A stretch of DNA of 64,000 nt from Gordonia aichiensis NBRC 108223 (GTDB lineage: Bacteria; Actinomycetota; Actinomycetes; Mycobacteriales; Mycobacteriaceae), in the NCBI RefSeq assembly GCF_000332975.1, contig NZ_BANR01000016.1, positions 84,207 through 148,206 of the forward strand, given 5' to 3'. This document shows, piece after piece, positions 29,868-39,783 of this stretch. The notes beneath the pieces were generated by a model that worked only from the letters and a program-made list of their open reading frames with translations, did no database searches and had not been told where the DNA came from. Positions within the stretch are counted from its first letter, which is position 1. Every line of letters starts with the position of its first letter. Both the position numbers and the translations under genes were made by a program.

Positions 29868-31280
29868 ATGGAGTGCGTGAGTACGCACCACCTCGGAGTC
29901 GACAATTCGCAGCCAACGCCGTCGGAGCAGCAGCTTTCCGCCGCCGCGATCGAGGCGGCCGTCGAGCGAATTTCCCCCGCGGTGACGCGCACCCCGCTCG
30001 AGGCGGTGCCGCGCATCTCGGAGGCGTACGGCACGAGGGTCCACGTCAAGCGAGAAGACCTGCAAACCGTGCGGTCCTACAAGATCCGCGGTGCCTACAA
30101 CACCATGTCGCTGCTCTCCGACGACGAACGTGCGGCCGGCGTCGTGGCGGCGAGCGCAGGAAACCACGCGCAGGGTGTCGCGTATGCGTGCCGCACGATG
30201 CAGGTGCCCGGCCGGATCTACGTTCCGACCACGACGCCGAAGCAGAAGCGTGATCGGATCCGTTGGCACGGCGGGGACTTCGTCGAACTCATCGCGGTCG
30301 GCGACACCTACGACGCCGCCGCGGCAGCGGCACAGGACGATGTTCTCCGGACCGGGGCGGCATGGATTCATGCCTTCGACGATCCGCGTACCGCAGCGGG
30401 ACAGGGCACCAGCGCGGTGGAGATCGTCGAGCAACTCGGCCGGGTCCCCGATGTCGTCGTCCTTCCGGTGGGCGGAGGCGGTTGTCTCGCGGGCATCGCG
30501 ACCTATCTGCGGTCGAGATCCGAGGACGTCGCGATCATCGGCGTCGAACCGCACGGTGCGGCGTCGCTGTCGGCAGCACTCGTGGCAGGCGGGCCGGTCA
30601 CGCTCGAGGAGATCGATCCGTTCGTCGACGGTGCCGCGGTCAAGCGCATCGGAGCACTCGGCCACCAGGTGCTCGCCTCGATGGGAGCAACTGTCGCTGA
30701 TCATCCCGAGGTGCGTCGGCAGGTCGCGAAGCAGGGTGGATCGTCGCACGCACCAGTGCTTTCCGTCGATGATCCGCTTGTCGTGACCCCGGGTACCACG
30801 CACATCACGCACGTCGACGAGGGTGCGATCTGTTCGACGATGCTCGACCTCTACCAGAACGAGGGCATCATCGCCGAGCCTGCAGGTGCGCTCGCGGTCA
30901 CGGGCCTGTCGCGATTGTCGCTGCCCGCAGACGCCGACGTGGTCTGCCTGATCTCGGGCGGCAACAACGACGTGTCACGGTATAACGAGATCATCGAGCG
31001 ATCGCTCGTCCACAAGGGACTCAAGCACTACTTCCTCGTCGACTTCCCGCAGGAGCCGGGGGCGCTGCGTCGTTTCCTCGACGAGGTGCTCGGCCCCGAC
31101 GACGACATCACCCTGTTCGAATACGTCAAACGCAACAACCGCGAGACCGGCGCCGCCCTCGTCGGTATCGAGCTCGGTGCGCCGGAGGGACTCGGTGAGC
31201 TCATGGAGCGGATGGCGCACACACGGCTCAACTGTGAACGGCTCGAGCCGGGCTCGTCGGCCTACAACTATCTGACCTGA
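29868..31280 (+). CDS. ilvA: Threonine ammonia-lyase, biosynthetic type
   Basis: Converts threonine to 2-oxobutanoate, the first committed step to isoleucine. The PLP lysine is Lys72 in RSYKIRGAYN, and the phosphate-binding loop GGGGCLAGIA is near residue 204. A C-terminal ACT-like regulatory domain (about 380-470; HYFLVDFPQEPGALRRFLDEV) allows isoleucine feedback. One ACT-like unit is visible rather than the two of E. coli IlvA, as in other actinobacteria. ATG 29868 is preceded by GAGGTGAG (29857-29864); GTG 29877 is possible. 470 aa. Convergent with treZ. Confidence 0.93.
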   Translation: MECVSTHHLGVDNSQPTPSEQQLSAAAIEAAVERISPAVTRTPLEAVPRISEAYGTRVHVKREDLQTVRSYKIRGAYNTMSLLSDDERAAGVVAASAGNHAQGVAYACRTMQVPGRIYVPTTTPKQKRDRIRWHGGDFVELIAVGDTYDAAAAAAQDDVLRTGAAWIHAFDDPRTAAGQGTSAVEIVEQLGRVPDVVVLPVGGGGCLAGIATYLRSRSEDVAIIGVEPHGAASLSAALVAGGPVTLEEIDPFVDGAAVKRIGALGHQVLASMGATVADHPEVRRQVAKQGGSSHAPVLSVDDPLVVTPGTTHITHVDEGAICSTMLDLYQNEGIIAEPAGALAVTGLSRLSLPADADVVCLISGGNNDVSRYNEIIERSLVHKGLKHYFLVDFPQEPGALRRFLDEVLGPDDDITLFEYVKRNNRETGAALVGIELGAPEGLGELMERMAHTRLNCERLEPGSSAYNYLT

Positions 31281-31307
31281 GCCGGCGGGATCGGCGGCGG
31301 ACGGCCT

Positions 31308-33311
31308 TCACTGGGGTCCAGGCAGTCGTCGCCCGATCACCACGTTGTGGCCAGGGCTGCGCACGCCGGACTCTGTCACCGCCACGTCGGTCCAGCTCAG
31401 CACGGGATCGATCCGGATGGGCACGTCGACCGCGTCGGAGCCGATCACTGCGAGCACGGTGTGATCGCCGCGGTGCATCGCGCACCACCCCGCGGTCTCG
31501 TCGTAGGTGACATCAACTGAGTCGAACGCCGGTTGGGCGAAGTCGTCGACCGATTTCCGCAGCCCGATGAGTGCCCGGTAGAACTCGAGCACCCGTGCGT
31601 GCGTTCCGATGTCGGGTTCGCTCCAATCGAGCTTCGAGTCGGCGAATGTCTGCGGCGACTGCGGGTCGGGGATCTCCGCGCTGTCCCACCCGTGTTCGGC
31701 GAACTCCGCCTTACGACCCTCGGCGGTCGCGCGACCGAGCTCGGGTTCGGGATGCGAGGTGAAGAACTGGAACGGTGTGCTCGCCGCCCACTCCTCACCC
31801 ATGAAGAGCATGGGGGTGAAAGGGGAGAGGAGTACCAGAGCCGCCTTGATGGCCAGCTGTCCCGGATCGAGGTACGCCGACGGACGGTCGCCGATGGCTC
31901 GGTTGCCGATCTGGTCGTGGTTACAGGTGTAGGCGAGTAGTGCTGCGGCCGGGATCTCGTTGGTCGGTATCGGTCGGCCATGGTGGCGTCGACGGAAGGA
32001 CGAATAGGTGCCGTCGTGAAAGAAGCCGCCGCGCAACACCTTTGCCAGGGCCTGATAGCTGCCGAAGTCGGCGTAATAGCCCTGTCGTTCGCCGGACACC
32101 AGGCTGTGGATGGCGTGGTGGATGTCGTCGTCCCACTGCGCCGTCAGGCCGTATCCGCCGCGATCACGCGGTGTGATCAGGCGCGGGTCGTTGAGGTCGC
32201 TCTCGGCTATGAGTGAGAGCGGTCTGCCGAGTTCGGCTGCGAGGGAGTCGGTTTCGAGAGCGAGCTCCTCGAGTATGTGTAGCGCGCGGTGGTCGTTGAG
32301 GGCGTGCACGGCGTCGAGTCGCAGGGCGTCGATGTGGAAGTCGCGGAACCAGCGAAGCGCATTCTCGACGATGTAGTCGCGGACAGTGTCCGAGTCGGGG
32401 CCCGCGAGATTGGGTCCGGCGCCCCACGACGTCGCCCCGTCGCTCAGATACGGCCCGAAGTCGGGCAGATAGTTTCCCGAGGGGCCCAGATGGTTGTAGA
32501 CGACGTCGAGAACGACCCCGAGTCCGCGCGCGTGGCATGCGTCGACGAATCGCGCGAGTGCATCCGGTCCGCCGTAGGACTCCTGGACGGCGTACCAGTC
32601 GACGCCGTCGTATCCCCACCCGACGTCGCCGTTGAACGCGTTGACCGGCATCAGTTCGACGAAGTCGACGCCGAGGTCGACGAGGTGATCGAGTTTGTCG
32701 ATCGCGGCGTCGAGTGTTCCGTCGGGTGTGAACGTCCCGACGTGGAGTTCGTAGAGGACCGTCCCCTGCAGGGAACGTCCGCGCCATCCACTGTCGGTCC
32801 AGGCCGACTCGTCGACCTCATGTAAGGCGGACAGGCCGTGCACGCCCTCGGGTTGCCGAACAGACCTGGGGTCGGGCCGAACCGGGGCGTCGCCGCCTGC
32901 ATCGTCGCCGTCCGCATTGTCGCCGTCTGCATCGTCGCCGTCTGCATTGTCGCGGAGAACTCTGAAGCCGTATCGGCGCCCGAGTTCTGTTGCACCAGTT
33001 TTCCGGGGCCCGTCGTGGTTGTGGATGCTCTCGTCGGACCCCCGGATGTCCGACCGATCCTCGGCGTCGACTCGCCACCATTCGGGCGCGTCTGGCAGTC
33101 GCGCCATGGGTAGGCCCTCGCTGTCGGGGGAGTCGGTCACGAGAACGACCGATCGCGCGGTCGGGGCCCACACCTGGACGTCGCCGATGAGACGAGGTGG
33201 CATAAATCGTCTCGATGGTGCGCTCACGTGAACGTTTTCCTCCGCCTTCGGCGTGCCGGTCGCTATGGTGTCTGCGTCTGCGGGGCCGACGGGTTCGGGG
33301 GTCGTGTCCAT
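31308..33311 (-). CDS. treZ: Malto-oligosyltrehalose trehalohydrolase
   Basis: TreZ releases trehalose from the end of maltooligosyltrehalose made by TreY. An N-terminal CBM48-like beta domain is followed by a GH13 barrel with the standard motifs [23 protein letters not shown] (nucleophile Asp), LIAESDLND (acid Glu) and NHDQIGN. 667 aa from ATG 33311; a longer frame to 33368 is possible. Residues 121-141 are an Asp/Asn/Gly-rich repeat (D[ND]A[DG]G units) inserted in the N-terminal part before the barrel, unlike other family members. In M. tuberculosis treZ is contiguous with treY and treX; here it is 10 kb away, across an mce operon on the other strand. Confidence 0.93.
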   Translation of the reverse strand: MDTTPEPVGPADADTIATGTPKAEENVHVSAPSRRFMPPRLIGDVQVWAPTARSVVLVTDSPDSEGLPMARLPDAPEWWRVDAEDRSDIRGSDESIHNHDGPRKTGATELGRRYGFRVLRDNADGDDADGDNADGDDAGGDAPVRPDPRSVRQPEGVHGLSALHEVDESAWTDSGWRGRSLQGTVLYELHVGTFTPDGTLDAAIDKLDHLVDLGVDFVELMPVNAFNGDVGWGYDGVDWYAVQESYGGPDALARFVDACHARGLGVVLDVVYNHLGPSGNYLPDFGPYLSDGATSWGAGPNLAGPDSDTVRDYIVENALRWFRDFHIDALRLDAVHALNDHRALHILEELALETDSLAAELGRPLSLIAESDLNDPRLITPRDRGGYGLTAQWDDDIHHAIHSLVSGERQGYYADFGSYQALAKVLRGGFFHDGTYSSFRRRHHGRPIPTNEIPAAALLAYTCNHDQIGNRAIGDRPSAYLDPGQLAIKAALVLLSPFTPMLFMGEEWAASTPFQFFTSHPEPELGRATAEGRKAEFAEHGWDSAEIPDPQSPQTFADSKLDWSEPDIGTHARVLEFYRALIGLRKSVDDFAQPAFDSVDVTYDETAGWCAMHRGDHTVLAVIGSDAVDVPIRIDPVLSWTDVAVTESGVRSPGHNVVIGRRLPGPQ
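32889..32951 (-). repeat. 15-bp tandem repeat coding (DNADG)n in treZ
   Basis: Four copies of a 15-bp unit, in frame, encode [20 protein letters not shown]. Copies differ by a few bases. Unit length is a multiple of three, so copy changes keep the frame. Confidence 0.85.
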
Positions 33312-33393
33312 GGCCCAACCGTAGATCCGGAGACGCCGATCCGCCCGACTCGCCAGCGTGTGACCCATCGCACACGCTGTCTGTCGGGCGATG

Positions 33394-33460
33394 TATATTA
33401 CCGCGCAGTTAGATAAGTGGTTGCTGAGGAAGCCGTAATTGTTGGCGTGATGCCAACAAT
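33394..33460 (+). promoter_or_regulatory. mce operon promoter-like element and 23-bp palindrome
   Basis: In the 224-bp divergent region between treZ and yrbEA, TATATT (33394-33399) is a possible -10 within an AT-rich patch. ATTGTTGGC-GTGAT-GCCAACAAT (33438-33460) is a perfect 9-bp dyad with a 5-bp centre, downstream of that element and 75 bp before the yrbEA start. It is a strong operator candidate. No regulator gene is adjacent. Confidence 0.55.
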
Positions 33461-33535
33461 GGCATGATCTCCGGACGGTGCAGCGCCCCAGGCGCGCACA
33501 ACACGGACAGAGGTGGTTGTCATCGAGAGTCGGGC

Positions 33536-34405
33536 ATGAGTGAGACGACGGAGAAGCAGGCTGCGGCGCCCGATCAGGGCGTGACGGTCCGTTCCCGTCA
33601 CAATGGGCTGGCGGTGTGGTTCCGCGAGCACGTGGTGGCGTCTTTCGACACCTTCGGTCGGCAACTCGGGTTGTTCGTCGAGGTGTTCCGCACCCTGTTC
33701 GTCGACATCGCCAAGCGAAGGTTTCCGTTCGCCGAGTTCATCCGTCAGTGTGCGTTCATGGCCAGCACATCGGTGTTGCCGACGCTGCTCGTGGCCATCC
33801 CGATCGGCGTCATCGTGTCGATTCAGGTCAGCAACATCGCCGGGCAGATCGGGGCGACGTCGTTCTCGGGTGCAGCCACCGGTCTGGGCGTCATCCGCCA
33901 GGGCGCGCCGCTGGTGACCTCGCTGCTGCTCGCCGGCGCTGTCGGATCGGCGATCGCCGCAGATCTCGGCTCGCGCACCATCCGCGACGAGATCGACGCC
34001 ATGCGCGTGATGGGTGTCAACCCGATCGAACGACTCATCTCACCGCGACTGCTGGCCACGATGGTCGTGAGCTTTCTCCTGTGCGGCTTCGTGTGCTTCG
34101 TCGGCTTCATCACCGGCTACGTGTTCAATGTGTACTTCCAGGGCGGAACCCCGGGCAGTTATACGGGCACCTTTGCGTCCTTCGCCTCGGTGTCCGATCT
34201 ATCGTTCGCGCTCATCAAGTCGGTCATCTTCGGAGCGATCGTCGCCATCGTCGCCTGCGACCGCGGACTGTCGACCAAGGGTGGGCCTGCAGGCGTGGCG
34301 AATTCGGTCAACGCGGCCGTCGTCAACTCGGTCCTGTTGTTGTTCACGGTGAACGTCATCCTCACGCAGATGTTCGCCCTACTCGTCCCGACAAAGGTGG
34401 TGTGA
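33536..34405 (+). CDS. yrbEA: YrbEA, MlaE-like permease subunit of Mce transporter
   Basis: One of the two integral membrane subunits of the Mce ABC-type lipid importer; MlaE homologue. About 50 hydrophilic residues precede five to six hydrophobic segments. The family signature [32 protein letters not shown] lies near residues 138-169, the cytoplasmic coupling helix that contacts the ATPase MceG. MceG itself is not in this window and is normally encoded elsewhere. ATG 33536 has GAGAG at 33525-33529. 289 aa. First gene of a nine-gene operon; yrbEB starts 1 bp after its stop. Confidence 0.93.
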   Translation: MSETTEKQAAAPDQGVTVRSRHNGLAVWFREHVVASFDTFGRQLGLFVEVFRTLFVDIAKRRFPFAEFIRQCAFMASTSVLPTLLVAIPIGVIVSIQVSNIAGQIGATSFSGAATGLGVIRQGAPLVTSLLLAGAVGSAIAADLGSRTIRDEIDAMRVMGVNPIERLISPRLLATMVVSFLLCGFVCFVGFITGYVFNVYFQGGTPGSYTGTFASFASVSDLSFALIKSVIFGAIVAIVACDRGLSTKGGPAGVANSVNAAVVNSVLLLFTVNVILTQMFALLVPTKVV

Positions 34406-34406
34406 C

Positions 34407-35273
34407 GTGACGGCATCACGGTATGTGCCACCGGTTCTGCGTCCGCTCGGTGCAGGCAAGATCGTCTTCACCGCGCCGCGTGACGCGCTCGCGGCGATGG
34501 GGCACCTCGTCACGTTCCTGGTCAGGTCGATCGGAGCCGTGCCCCTGACCTTCGTCCATTACCGCAAGGAAGTGTGGCGTCTGCTCTCCGACGTCGCGTG
34601 GGGCAACGGAGCGATCGTCGTGGGCGGCGGCACGGTCGGTGTGATGCTGATCCTCGGTGTCATGGGCGGGGCGACGGTCGGCATCGAGGGCTACACCGCG
34701 TTGAACCTGCTCGGTATGGCGCCCGTGACCGGTGGGCTCTCCGCCTTCGCGACCACCCGCGAGATCGGACCACTCCTCGCCGCGACCGCGTTCACCGCAC
34801 AATCGGGGTGCCGGTTTACGGCGCAGCTGGGGTCGATGCGCATCAGCGAGGAGATCGATGCGCTGGAAGCTATAGCGATCCGTCCGATGCCCTACCTCGT
34901 GACGACGCGCATGCTCGCGGCCGTGATCGCGATCGTGCCGCTCTACTCGGTGTCACTGGCTGCCAATTACTTTGCCTGCCAAGTCATGTTCCAGCTCCAG
35001 AGCGGAAAGGGTGCAGGCGACTATCTTTCCTATTTCGACTCGTTCATCCGTTCACAGGACGTACTGTTCTCCTTTGTCAAGGTGGTCATCTTCGTACTCC
35101 TGACCACGTTCATCCAGTGCTACTACGGCTACTTCGCCTCGGGCGGACCCGAGGGCGTTGGCGTTGCGGCAGGCCACGCGATCCGACTTGCGATCATCGT
35201 CATCGTCTTCGCGAACCTCATCATGACGCTTGTCTTCTGGGGTATGTCGTCCGGCGTTCGGATATCGGGATGA
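34407..35273 (+). CDS. yrbEB: YrbEB, second Mce permease subunit
   Basis: Paired MlaE-like permease. Hydrophobic segments cover about residues 65-285. The coupling motif here is SMRISEEIDALEAIAIRPMPYLV (about 143-165), preceded by AFTAQSGCRFTAQLG; the AQxGCRxTAQLG stretch is typical of the B paralogue. The N-terminal ~50 residues are hydrophilic. 288 aa. GTG 34407 follows the yrbEA stop directly, and mceA starts 10 bp after its stop. Two non-identical permeases are the rule for actinobacterial Mce systems, in contrast to the MlaE homodimer of E. coli. Confidence 0.93.
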   Translation: MTASRYVPPVLRPLGAGKIVFTAPRDALAAMGHLVTFLVRSIGAVPLTFVHYRKEVWRLLSDVAWGNGAIVVGGGTVGVMLILGVMGGATVGIEGYTALNLLGMAPVTGGLSAFATTREIGPLLAATAFTAQSGCRFTAQLGSMRISEEIDALEAIAIRPMPYLVTTRMLAAVIAIVPLYSVSLAANYFACQVMFQLQSGKGAGDYLSYFDSFIRSQDVLFSFVKVVIFVLLTTFIQCYYGYFASGGPEGVGVAAGHAIRLAIIVIVFANLIMTLVFWGMSSGVRISG

Positions 35274-35283
35274 GGGGGCGTCG

Positions 35284-36639
35284 GTGAACATCGCCACGGA
35301 CGGGCGTAACCCGTCACTCGGTCAGTACGTGCTACGCGGAGTGGTCTTCGTCGTGGTGCTCGCCATCATGTTCGTCTTCCTGTTCATGCGCTATCAGGGT
35401 GTGTTCGACTCCGTGGTGCCGGTTCGGGCCCAGATGGAGGACGTCGGCGACGGCCTCGTCGACAGTGCCGACGTGCGGTACAACGGGCTGATCGTCGGCG
35501 AGGTCACGTCGATGCAACTGTCTAGTGAACAGGGTGTGGGCGGCAAACAGCTCAAGGTCGTCGACATCGACCTCGACCCAGCGCAGGCCGAGGGGATTCC
35601 GGCCAATGTCACTGCGCGCACCGTTCCGTCGAATCTGTTCGGGGTCAACTCGGTGGAGCTCGTCGCGCCGGAGCAACCTGCGGCAGACCACATCTCCGCC
35701 GACGCGAGCATTCCTGCGGACAGGTCGCTGGCGACCATCAAGCTGCAGGATGCGCAGAACGATCTCCGCACGTTGCTCACCGCGGTCCCTCCCGAGCAGT
35801 TGGCGGGCGTCCTCGGCACCATCGCGGATGCGCTTCGCGGCGGCGGTGCTGTGTTCGGCATGTTCTCGGGCGAACTCAAGACCTACTTCGAGGCCCTCAA
35901 TGCTCAGTTCCCGACCGGAGCCCCCTCCGGATTCGACAACTTCAACGATTCGGTACTCGGTCTGGCGTCCTCGGCGCCGGAGTTGCTCAACACCCTGGGT
36001 CGCAGTGTCATCCCCGCGATGACCGTGGCATCGCATCAGCGCGACATCACCGCGCTGCTCACCGCGGCGTCGAGCACACTTGATCAGGCACAGACCCTGT
36101 TCGCCCGCAACGGCGACGTGGCCCAACGGCTGGTACCCGACCTCGACACGATGATCGGTGCAGTGACGCTCGAACCCCGCTCGCTCCCGCAGGCGCTCAC
36201 CGCCCTCAATCAACTGGCTGCCAAGGCGGTGACGGTGTTCACCGGTCTCAACGGTCACGTGCAGGTGAACATCGGCCTCAGTTTTGGTGCACTACAACAG
36301 TATTCACGTGCCAACTGTCCTGTCTACAACGGCGGACCCTATGGCCAGGCCCGCGGACCGGGATGCGTCGGGCCCGGGACGGGCACCGGTCCGACGAGTT
36401 CGGGTCCGCTGCTCGTTGCGCCCGCGTCCAACCGTGCGGGTGCAGATCAGGCGGGCACCGCGCAGGGGCAGACATCCGCCGGTGTCGTGACCACCGGTGC
36501 GGACAACCGGACCTTGACCACGGCATTGGATCGCACACCGCGCGCCGCAGACACACTGATGCTCGGCCCACTCGTGCAGTCTGTGTCACTCGAACGCGAC
36601 GACGACGCCAACGGAACCGGCACGGGAGGAGGACGATGA
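35284..36639 (+). CDS. mceA: MceA-family secreted/membrane-anchored protein
   Basis: First of six MlaD-domain proteins that form the periplasmic lipid-conducting channel. A single N-terminal hydrophobic segment (about residues 13-37) anchors it. The MlaD/MCE domain (about 45-130) contains VGDGLVDSADVRYNGLIVGEV. An alpha-helical MCE-C region follows to about 345, and the last ~90 residues are low-complexity. GTG 35284 follows yrbEB by 10 bp with a G-rich RBS. 451 aa. The stop overlaps mceB by ATGA. Confidence 0.9.
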   Translation: MNIATDGRNPSLGQYVLRGVVFVVVLAIMFVFLFMRYQGVFDSVVPVRAQMEDVGDGLVDSADVRYNGLIVGEVTSMQLSSEQGVGGKQLKVVDIDLDPAQAEGIPANVTARTVPSNLFGVNSVELVAPEQPAADHISADASIPADRSLATIKLQDAQNDLRTLLTAVPPEQLAGVLGTIADALRGGGAVFGMFSGELKTYFEALNAQFPTGAPSGFDNFNDSVLGLASSAPELLNTLGRSVIPAMTVASHQRDITALLTAASSTLDQAQTLFARNGDVAQRLVPDLDTMIGAVTLEPRSLPQALTALNQLAAKAVTVFTGLNGHVQVNIGLSFGALQQYSRANCPVYNGGPYGQARGPGCVGPGTGTGPTSSGPLLVAPASNRAGADQAGTAQGQTSAGVVTTGADNRTLTTALDRTPRAADTLMLGPLVQSVSLERDDDANGTGTGGGR

Positions 36640-37670
36640 GCGCGGTCGAGGGGTCGATCCGAAAGCCGCTGATAGGCTTCACCATTTTCGCTGTGGTGGC
36701 GTTGTTGCTGACCTACATCATCTATTCGACGCTCGAGCGTTCCGTATCAGGACCCACACGCAACTTCTCGGCATACTTCACCGACGCGTCCGGGCTGCTC
36801 GCCGGCGACGACGTGCGCATGGCAGGTGTCCGCGTCGGCCGCGTGCAGTCGATCGACCTCGACCACGGACGTGCCAAGGTGACATTCGAGGTGCAGCAGG
36901 ATCAGCCGGTGTTCACCACGACGCAGGCCGCGATCCGATACCAGAACCTCGTCGGGCAGCGTTACCTCGCGCTCTCACGCAAGGACGACGCGTCCGAGGC
37001 CCCGCTGGCGCCCGGCTCGACGCTGCAGCAGCCCTCGCAGGATTCGTTCGACGTGACGAAGTTGCTGGCAGGATTCCAGCCGGTCTTCGACACGTTGCAG
37101 CCCGAACAGGTCAACGCCTTGTCCAACGGGCTGATCCAGGCATTCCAGGGCGACACCGTATCGCTGAACACAACCGTCGCGCAGATCGGCAAGCTCGCCT
37201 CCGACATGGCCAACCGTGACGTCGTGATCGGTGCGATCATCGACAACCTCAGCGGCGTGATGCGCGACCTGTCGGTCCAGAAGGGACAGCTCACCGGTGT
37301 CGTCACCAGCATCGCGTCGCTCATCGAGAAGCTCAACGCGAATTCGGCCGCACTCGGTAAGTCCGTCGACCAGGTAGGCCGTACCGCTGCGGGATTCGCC
37401 GATGTGCTCGGCAGGTCGCGCACCGATCTCGCGGCGGCCGCGAACAACACCAGATACGCGACGAACGGACTCATCTCGGCGGGAGCGGCGCTCGACCAGA
37501 CCGTGGTCGACCTGCCGAAGTTCCTTGCGCTGCTACCGAAGGCGATGCAGGAGGGGGCGTATCTGAACGTGTACGCGTGCGATCTCGACATCTCGATCGG
37601 CAATGTTCTGTTTCCGCCGGGGATTCTGAACAAGATCGGCGGCACCAAGCACTCACCGGTGTGCCGATGA
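36636..37670 (+). CDS. mceB: MceB-family protein
   Basis: MlaD-domain channel subunit. One N-terminal membrane segment (about residues 12-30), an MCE domain (about 35-115) with ASGLLAGDDVRMAGVRVGRV and the YQNLVGQRYLALS strand, then long helices to about 290. The C-terminus carries two Cys pairs in the YLNVYACDLDIS..SPVCR region, typical of Mce proteins. ATG 36636 overlaps the mceA stop by four bases and has GGAGGA upstream. 344 aa. The stop again overlaps the next gene by ATGA. Confidence 0.9.
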   Translation: MSAVEGSIRKPLIGFTIFAVVALLLTYIIYSTLERSVSGPTRNFSAYFTDASGLLAGDDVRMAGVRVGRVQSIDLDHGRAKVTFEVQQDQPVFTTTQAAIRYQNLVGQRYLALSRKDDASEAPLAPGSTLQQPSQDSFDVTKLLAGFQPVFDTLQPEQVNALSNGLIQAFQGDTVSLNTTVAQIGKLASDMANRDVVIGAIIDNLSGVMRDLSVQKGQLTGVVTSIASLIEKLNANSAALGKSVDQVGRTAAGFADVLGRSRTDLAAAANNTRYATNGLISAGAALDQTVVDLPKFLALLPKAMQEGAYLNVYACDLDISIGNVLFPPGILNKIGGTKHSPVCR

Positions 37671-38659
37671 GTGGGCGCATGCGCAGGAGCTTCAGCCGGC
37701 ACCGTCGGACCTGGTACGGCGTGATCGGCGCCGCCGTGATCGTGGCGCTGATCCTGCTGGTGACCGGAATCGGGGAGGCGCACATCGGGAAGAAGTCGTA
37801 CACAGCGGATTTCGCGCAGGCCGGAGGCATCCGTCCCGGCGACAAGGTGCGCGTCGCCGGAATAGACGTGGGTGAGGTGTCGGATACCTCGCTCGAGCGC
37901 GACCACGTCAAGGTCACGATGAAGGTCGATCAGGATGTCGCGGTGACGTCCAACGGCTCCGCCGAGATCAAGATGTCGACGCTACTCGGACAGCGCTACG
38001 TCGATGTCTCGCTGGGTACTTCGTCGCAGCCGGCGCCCGACGGACGGATCACGAGGACGTCGGTGCCCTACGACCTGCAGAAGACCCTCGAAGTGGGCAC
38101 CCCGGTGATCGCAGGCGTTGACGACAAGGCGCTGGCGCAGAGCATCACGACACTCAACTCCCAACTGTCCGATGCCCCGGCACTCGCCCGCCCGACAATC
38201 GATTCGCTCGTCGAGATGTCCAAGATCATCACCAACCGCAAAGACCAGATCACGCAGCTTCTCGCCGATACCAACACGGTGACCTCGGTCGTCAACGACA
38301 CGCAGACGCAGTTGGCGGTCATCGTCGGTCAGGGCGGGCAACTCGCGGCGAAGATCGCGGCGCGCGAGGCGTTGGTCACGAAGCTCCTCGACGGTGTGGC
38401 CGCGTTGGCCGACCAGACACGAGCGGTCGCTGCCGAGAACGGCGACAGCTTCGCCCCGATCCTGGGCAACCTCAACACGATCAGTCAGGGTCTGCAGAAG
38501 AACCAGGAGAATCTTCGCAAGCTGCTGCAGATCCTGCCGGTCACCTCGCGCATGCTCAACAACATCATGGCCGACGGACCGCACTCGAGGGGTTACCTCC
38601 CGTGGGGTCTGTTCCCCGACAATTGGCTGTGCGCTGCACGCGTGGTGGATGGGTGCTGA
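37667..38659 (+). CDS. mceC: MceC-family protein
   Basis: MlaD-domain channel subunit. N-terminal basic stretch, one membrane segment (about 17-36), MCE domain (about 40-120) with QAGGIRPGDKVRVAGIDVGEV and STLLGQRYVDVSLG, then helical MCE-C region. 330 aa, shorter than many MceC proteins because the usual Pro-rich C-terminal tail is missing; the protein ends shortly after the NWLCAARVVDGC sequence. ATG 37667 overlaps the mceB stop. Confidence 0.9.
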   Translation: MSGRMRRSFSRHRRTWYGVIGAAVIVALILLVTGIGEAHIGKKSYTADFAQAGGIRPGDKVRVAGIDVGEVSDTSLERDHVKVTMKVDQDVAVTSNGSAEIKMSTLLGQRYVDVSLGTSSQPAPDGRITRTSVPYDLQKTLEVGTPVIAGVDDKALAQSITTLNSQLSDAPALARPTIDSLVEMSKIITNRKDQITQLLADTNTVTSVVNDTQTQLAVIVGQGGQLAAKIAAREALVTKLLDGVAALADQTRAVAAENGDSFAPILGNLNTISQGLQKNQENLRKLLQILPVTSRMLNNIMADGPHSRGYLPWGLFPDNWLCAARVVDGC

Positions 38660-38661
38660 GT

Positions 38662-39783
38662 ATGACGAATCGGGTCACGGTCACGAGACCGCAGTGGCAT
38701 CGGCCGACGATCCTCGTCGCGCTGACGGTCATGGTTGTCGCGCTGCTGTCGGGTTGCTCGCTGGTGCCTGCGAGTTGGAAGGTTGCGTTCGGCTCGCACA
38801 TCGAGGTGACCGCTTACTTCCCGAACGTCGCGGGACTCTACAAGGACAACGACGTCGCGGTCCTCGGGATGCCGGTCGGTCAGGTCACGTCTGTTGAGCA
38901 ACAGGGCACTCGCGTCAAAGTCAGGTTCACCATCGACAAGAACGTCCCCGTCCCCGTCGACGCGACGCCCGCCATCGTCAACACCTCCATCGTCACCACC
39001 CGCCATATCGAGCTGACGCCGACCTACTCGGGTGGTCCGAAGCTGACAGACGGTGCTGTTCTCAAGAACGAGGGACGCAGCCCGGTGGCCGTCGGGGATC
39101 TCTTCGACGCCGTTGACCGGCTCGTGTCGTCGCTGAGCACCGACAAGGCGGGGGAGGGGCCGATCGCTGATCTGGTCGACATCACGTCGGGTACCACATC
39201 GGGCAACGGCGACCGCATCCGCGAGGCCATCAACCAACTCGGTTCTGCGACCGATGTCTTCGCGGGCAACGGAGATCAACTCACCCAGATCATCAAGAAC
39301 ACACAAAAGCTGACCGGCGCGCTGACGGCCAACTATCCGAAGATGAAGCAGTTCTCGTCGTCGATCAGCCAGGTTGCCCAGATGCTCGGCCAGCAGGCGC
39401 CAGGCCTGACGGCCACCCTCGACGATCTCAACCAGACGCTGCTCAACACCTCCGAGTTCCTGAGCAACAACTCGACGACCATCAGCGACTCGACCGGACG
39501 GCTGAGCGCCCTGGTCCGCAACCTGAGTGACTACTCGCGACAGGTCGTCGAGACGATCGACGTCGCGCCGTTGTTGTTCCAGAACCTCGCCAACTCCGTG
39601 TCGCCGGAACAACGGGCGTGGCGAATTCAGGTGCTGCTCGACAAGTCGCTGATCGACGGTGAGGCGCTCAACAAGTTCTGCGAGACGATCAATCTGCAGA
39701 AGAACGGCTGCCGCACAGGACAACTCAAGGATTTCGGTCCGGACCTCGGCGTGTTCTCGAGTCTGCTGGAGATGAGCAAATGA
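38662..39783 (+). CDS. mceD: MceD-position protein with a lipobox
   Basis: MlaD-domain protein in the fourth mce position. From ATG 38662, the N-terminal hydrophobic stretch ends in LLSGC, a good lipobox with Cys32, so the product is predicted to be a lipoprotein. The MCE domain (about 40-125) contains VAGLYKDNDVAVLGMPVGQV. Long helices rich in Gln, Asn and Thr follow. 373 aa. GTG 38653 is an alternative start overlapping mceC. In described mycobacterial operons only MceE is the lipoprotein, so a lipobox here as well as in the next gene is notable. Confidence 0.85.
   Translation: MTNRVTVTRPQWHRPTILVALTVMVVALLSGCSLVPASWKVAFGSHIEVTAYFPNVAGLYKDNDVAVLGMPVGQVTSVEQQGTRVKVRFTIDKNVPVPVDATPAIVNTSIVTTRHIELTPTYSGGPKLTDGAVLKNEGRSPVAVGDLFDAVDRLVSSLSTDKAGEGPIADLVDITSGTTSGNGDRIREAINQLGSATDVFAGNGDQLTQIIKNTQKLTGALTANYPKMKQFSSSISQVAQMLGQQAPGLTATLDDLNQTLLNTSEFLSNNSTTISDSTGRLSALVRNLSDYSRQVVETIDVAPLLFQNLANSVSPEQRAWRIQVLLDKSLIDGEALNKFCETINLQKNGCRTGQLKDFGPDLGVFSSLLEMSK

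Noticed and set aside
29712..30812. Upstream extension of the secreted beta-propeller gene to a 702-aa protein
   Set aside because: The extension is antisense to ilvA, and a signal peptide with a good RBS starts at 29711.
32889..32951. Frameshift or sequencing artefact in treZ
   Set aside because: The repeat unit is 15 bp and keeps the frame; catalytic motifs on both sides are intact.
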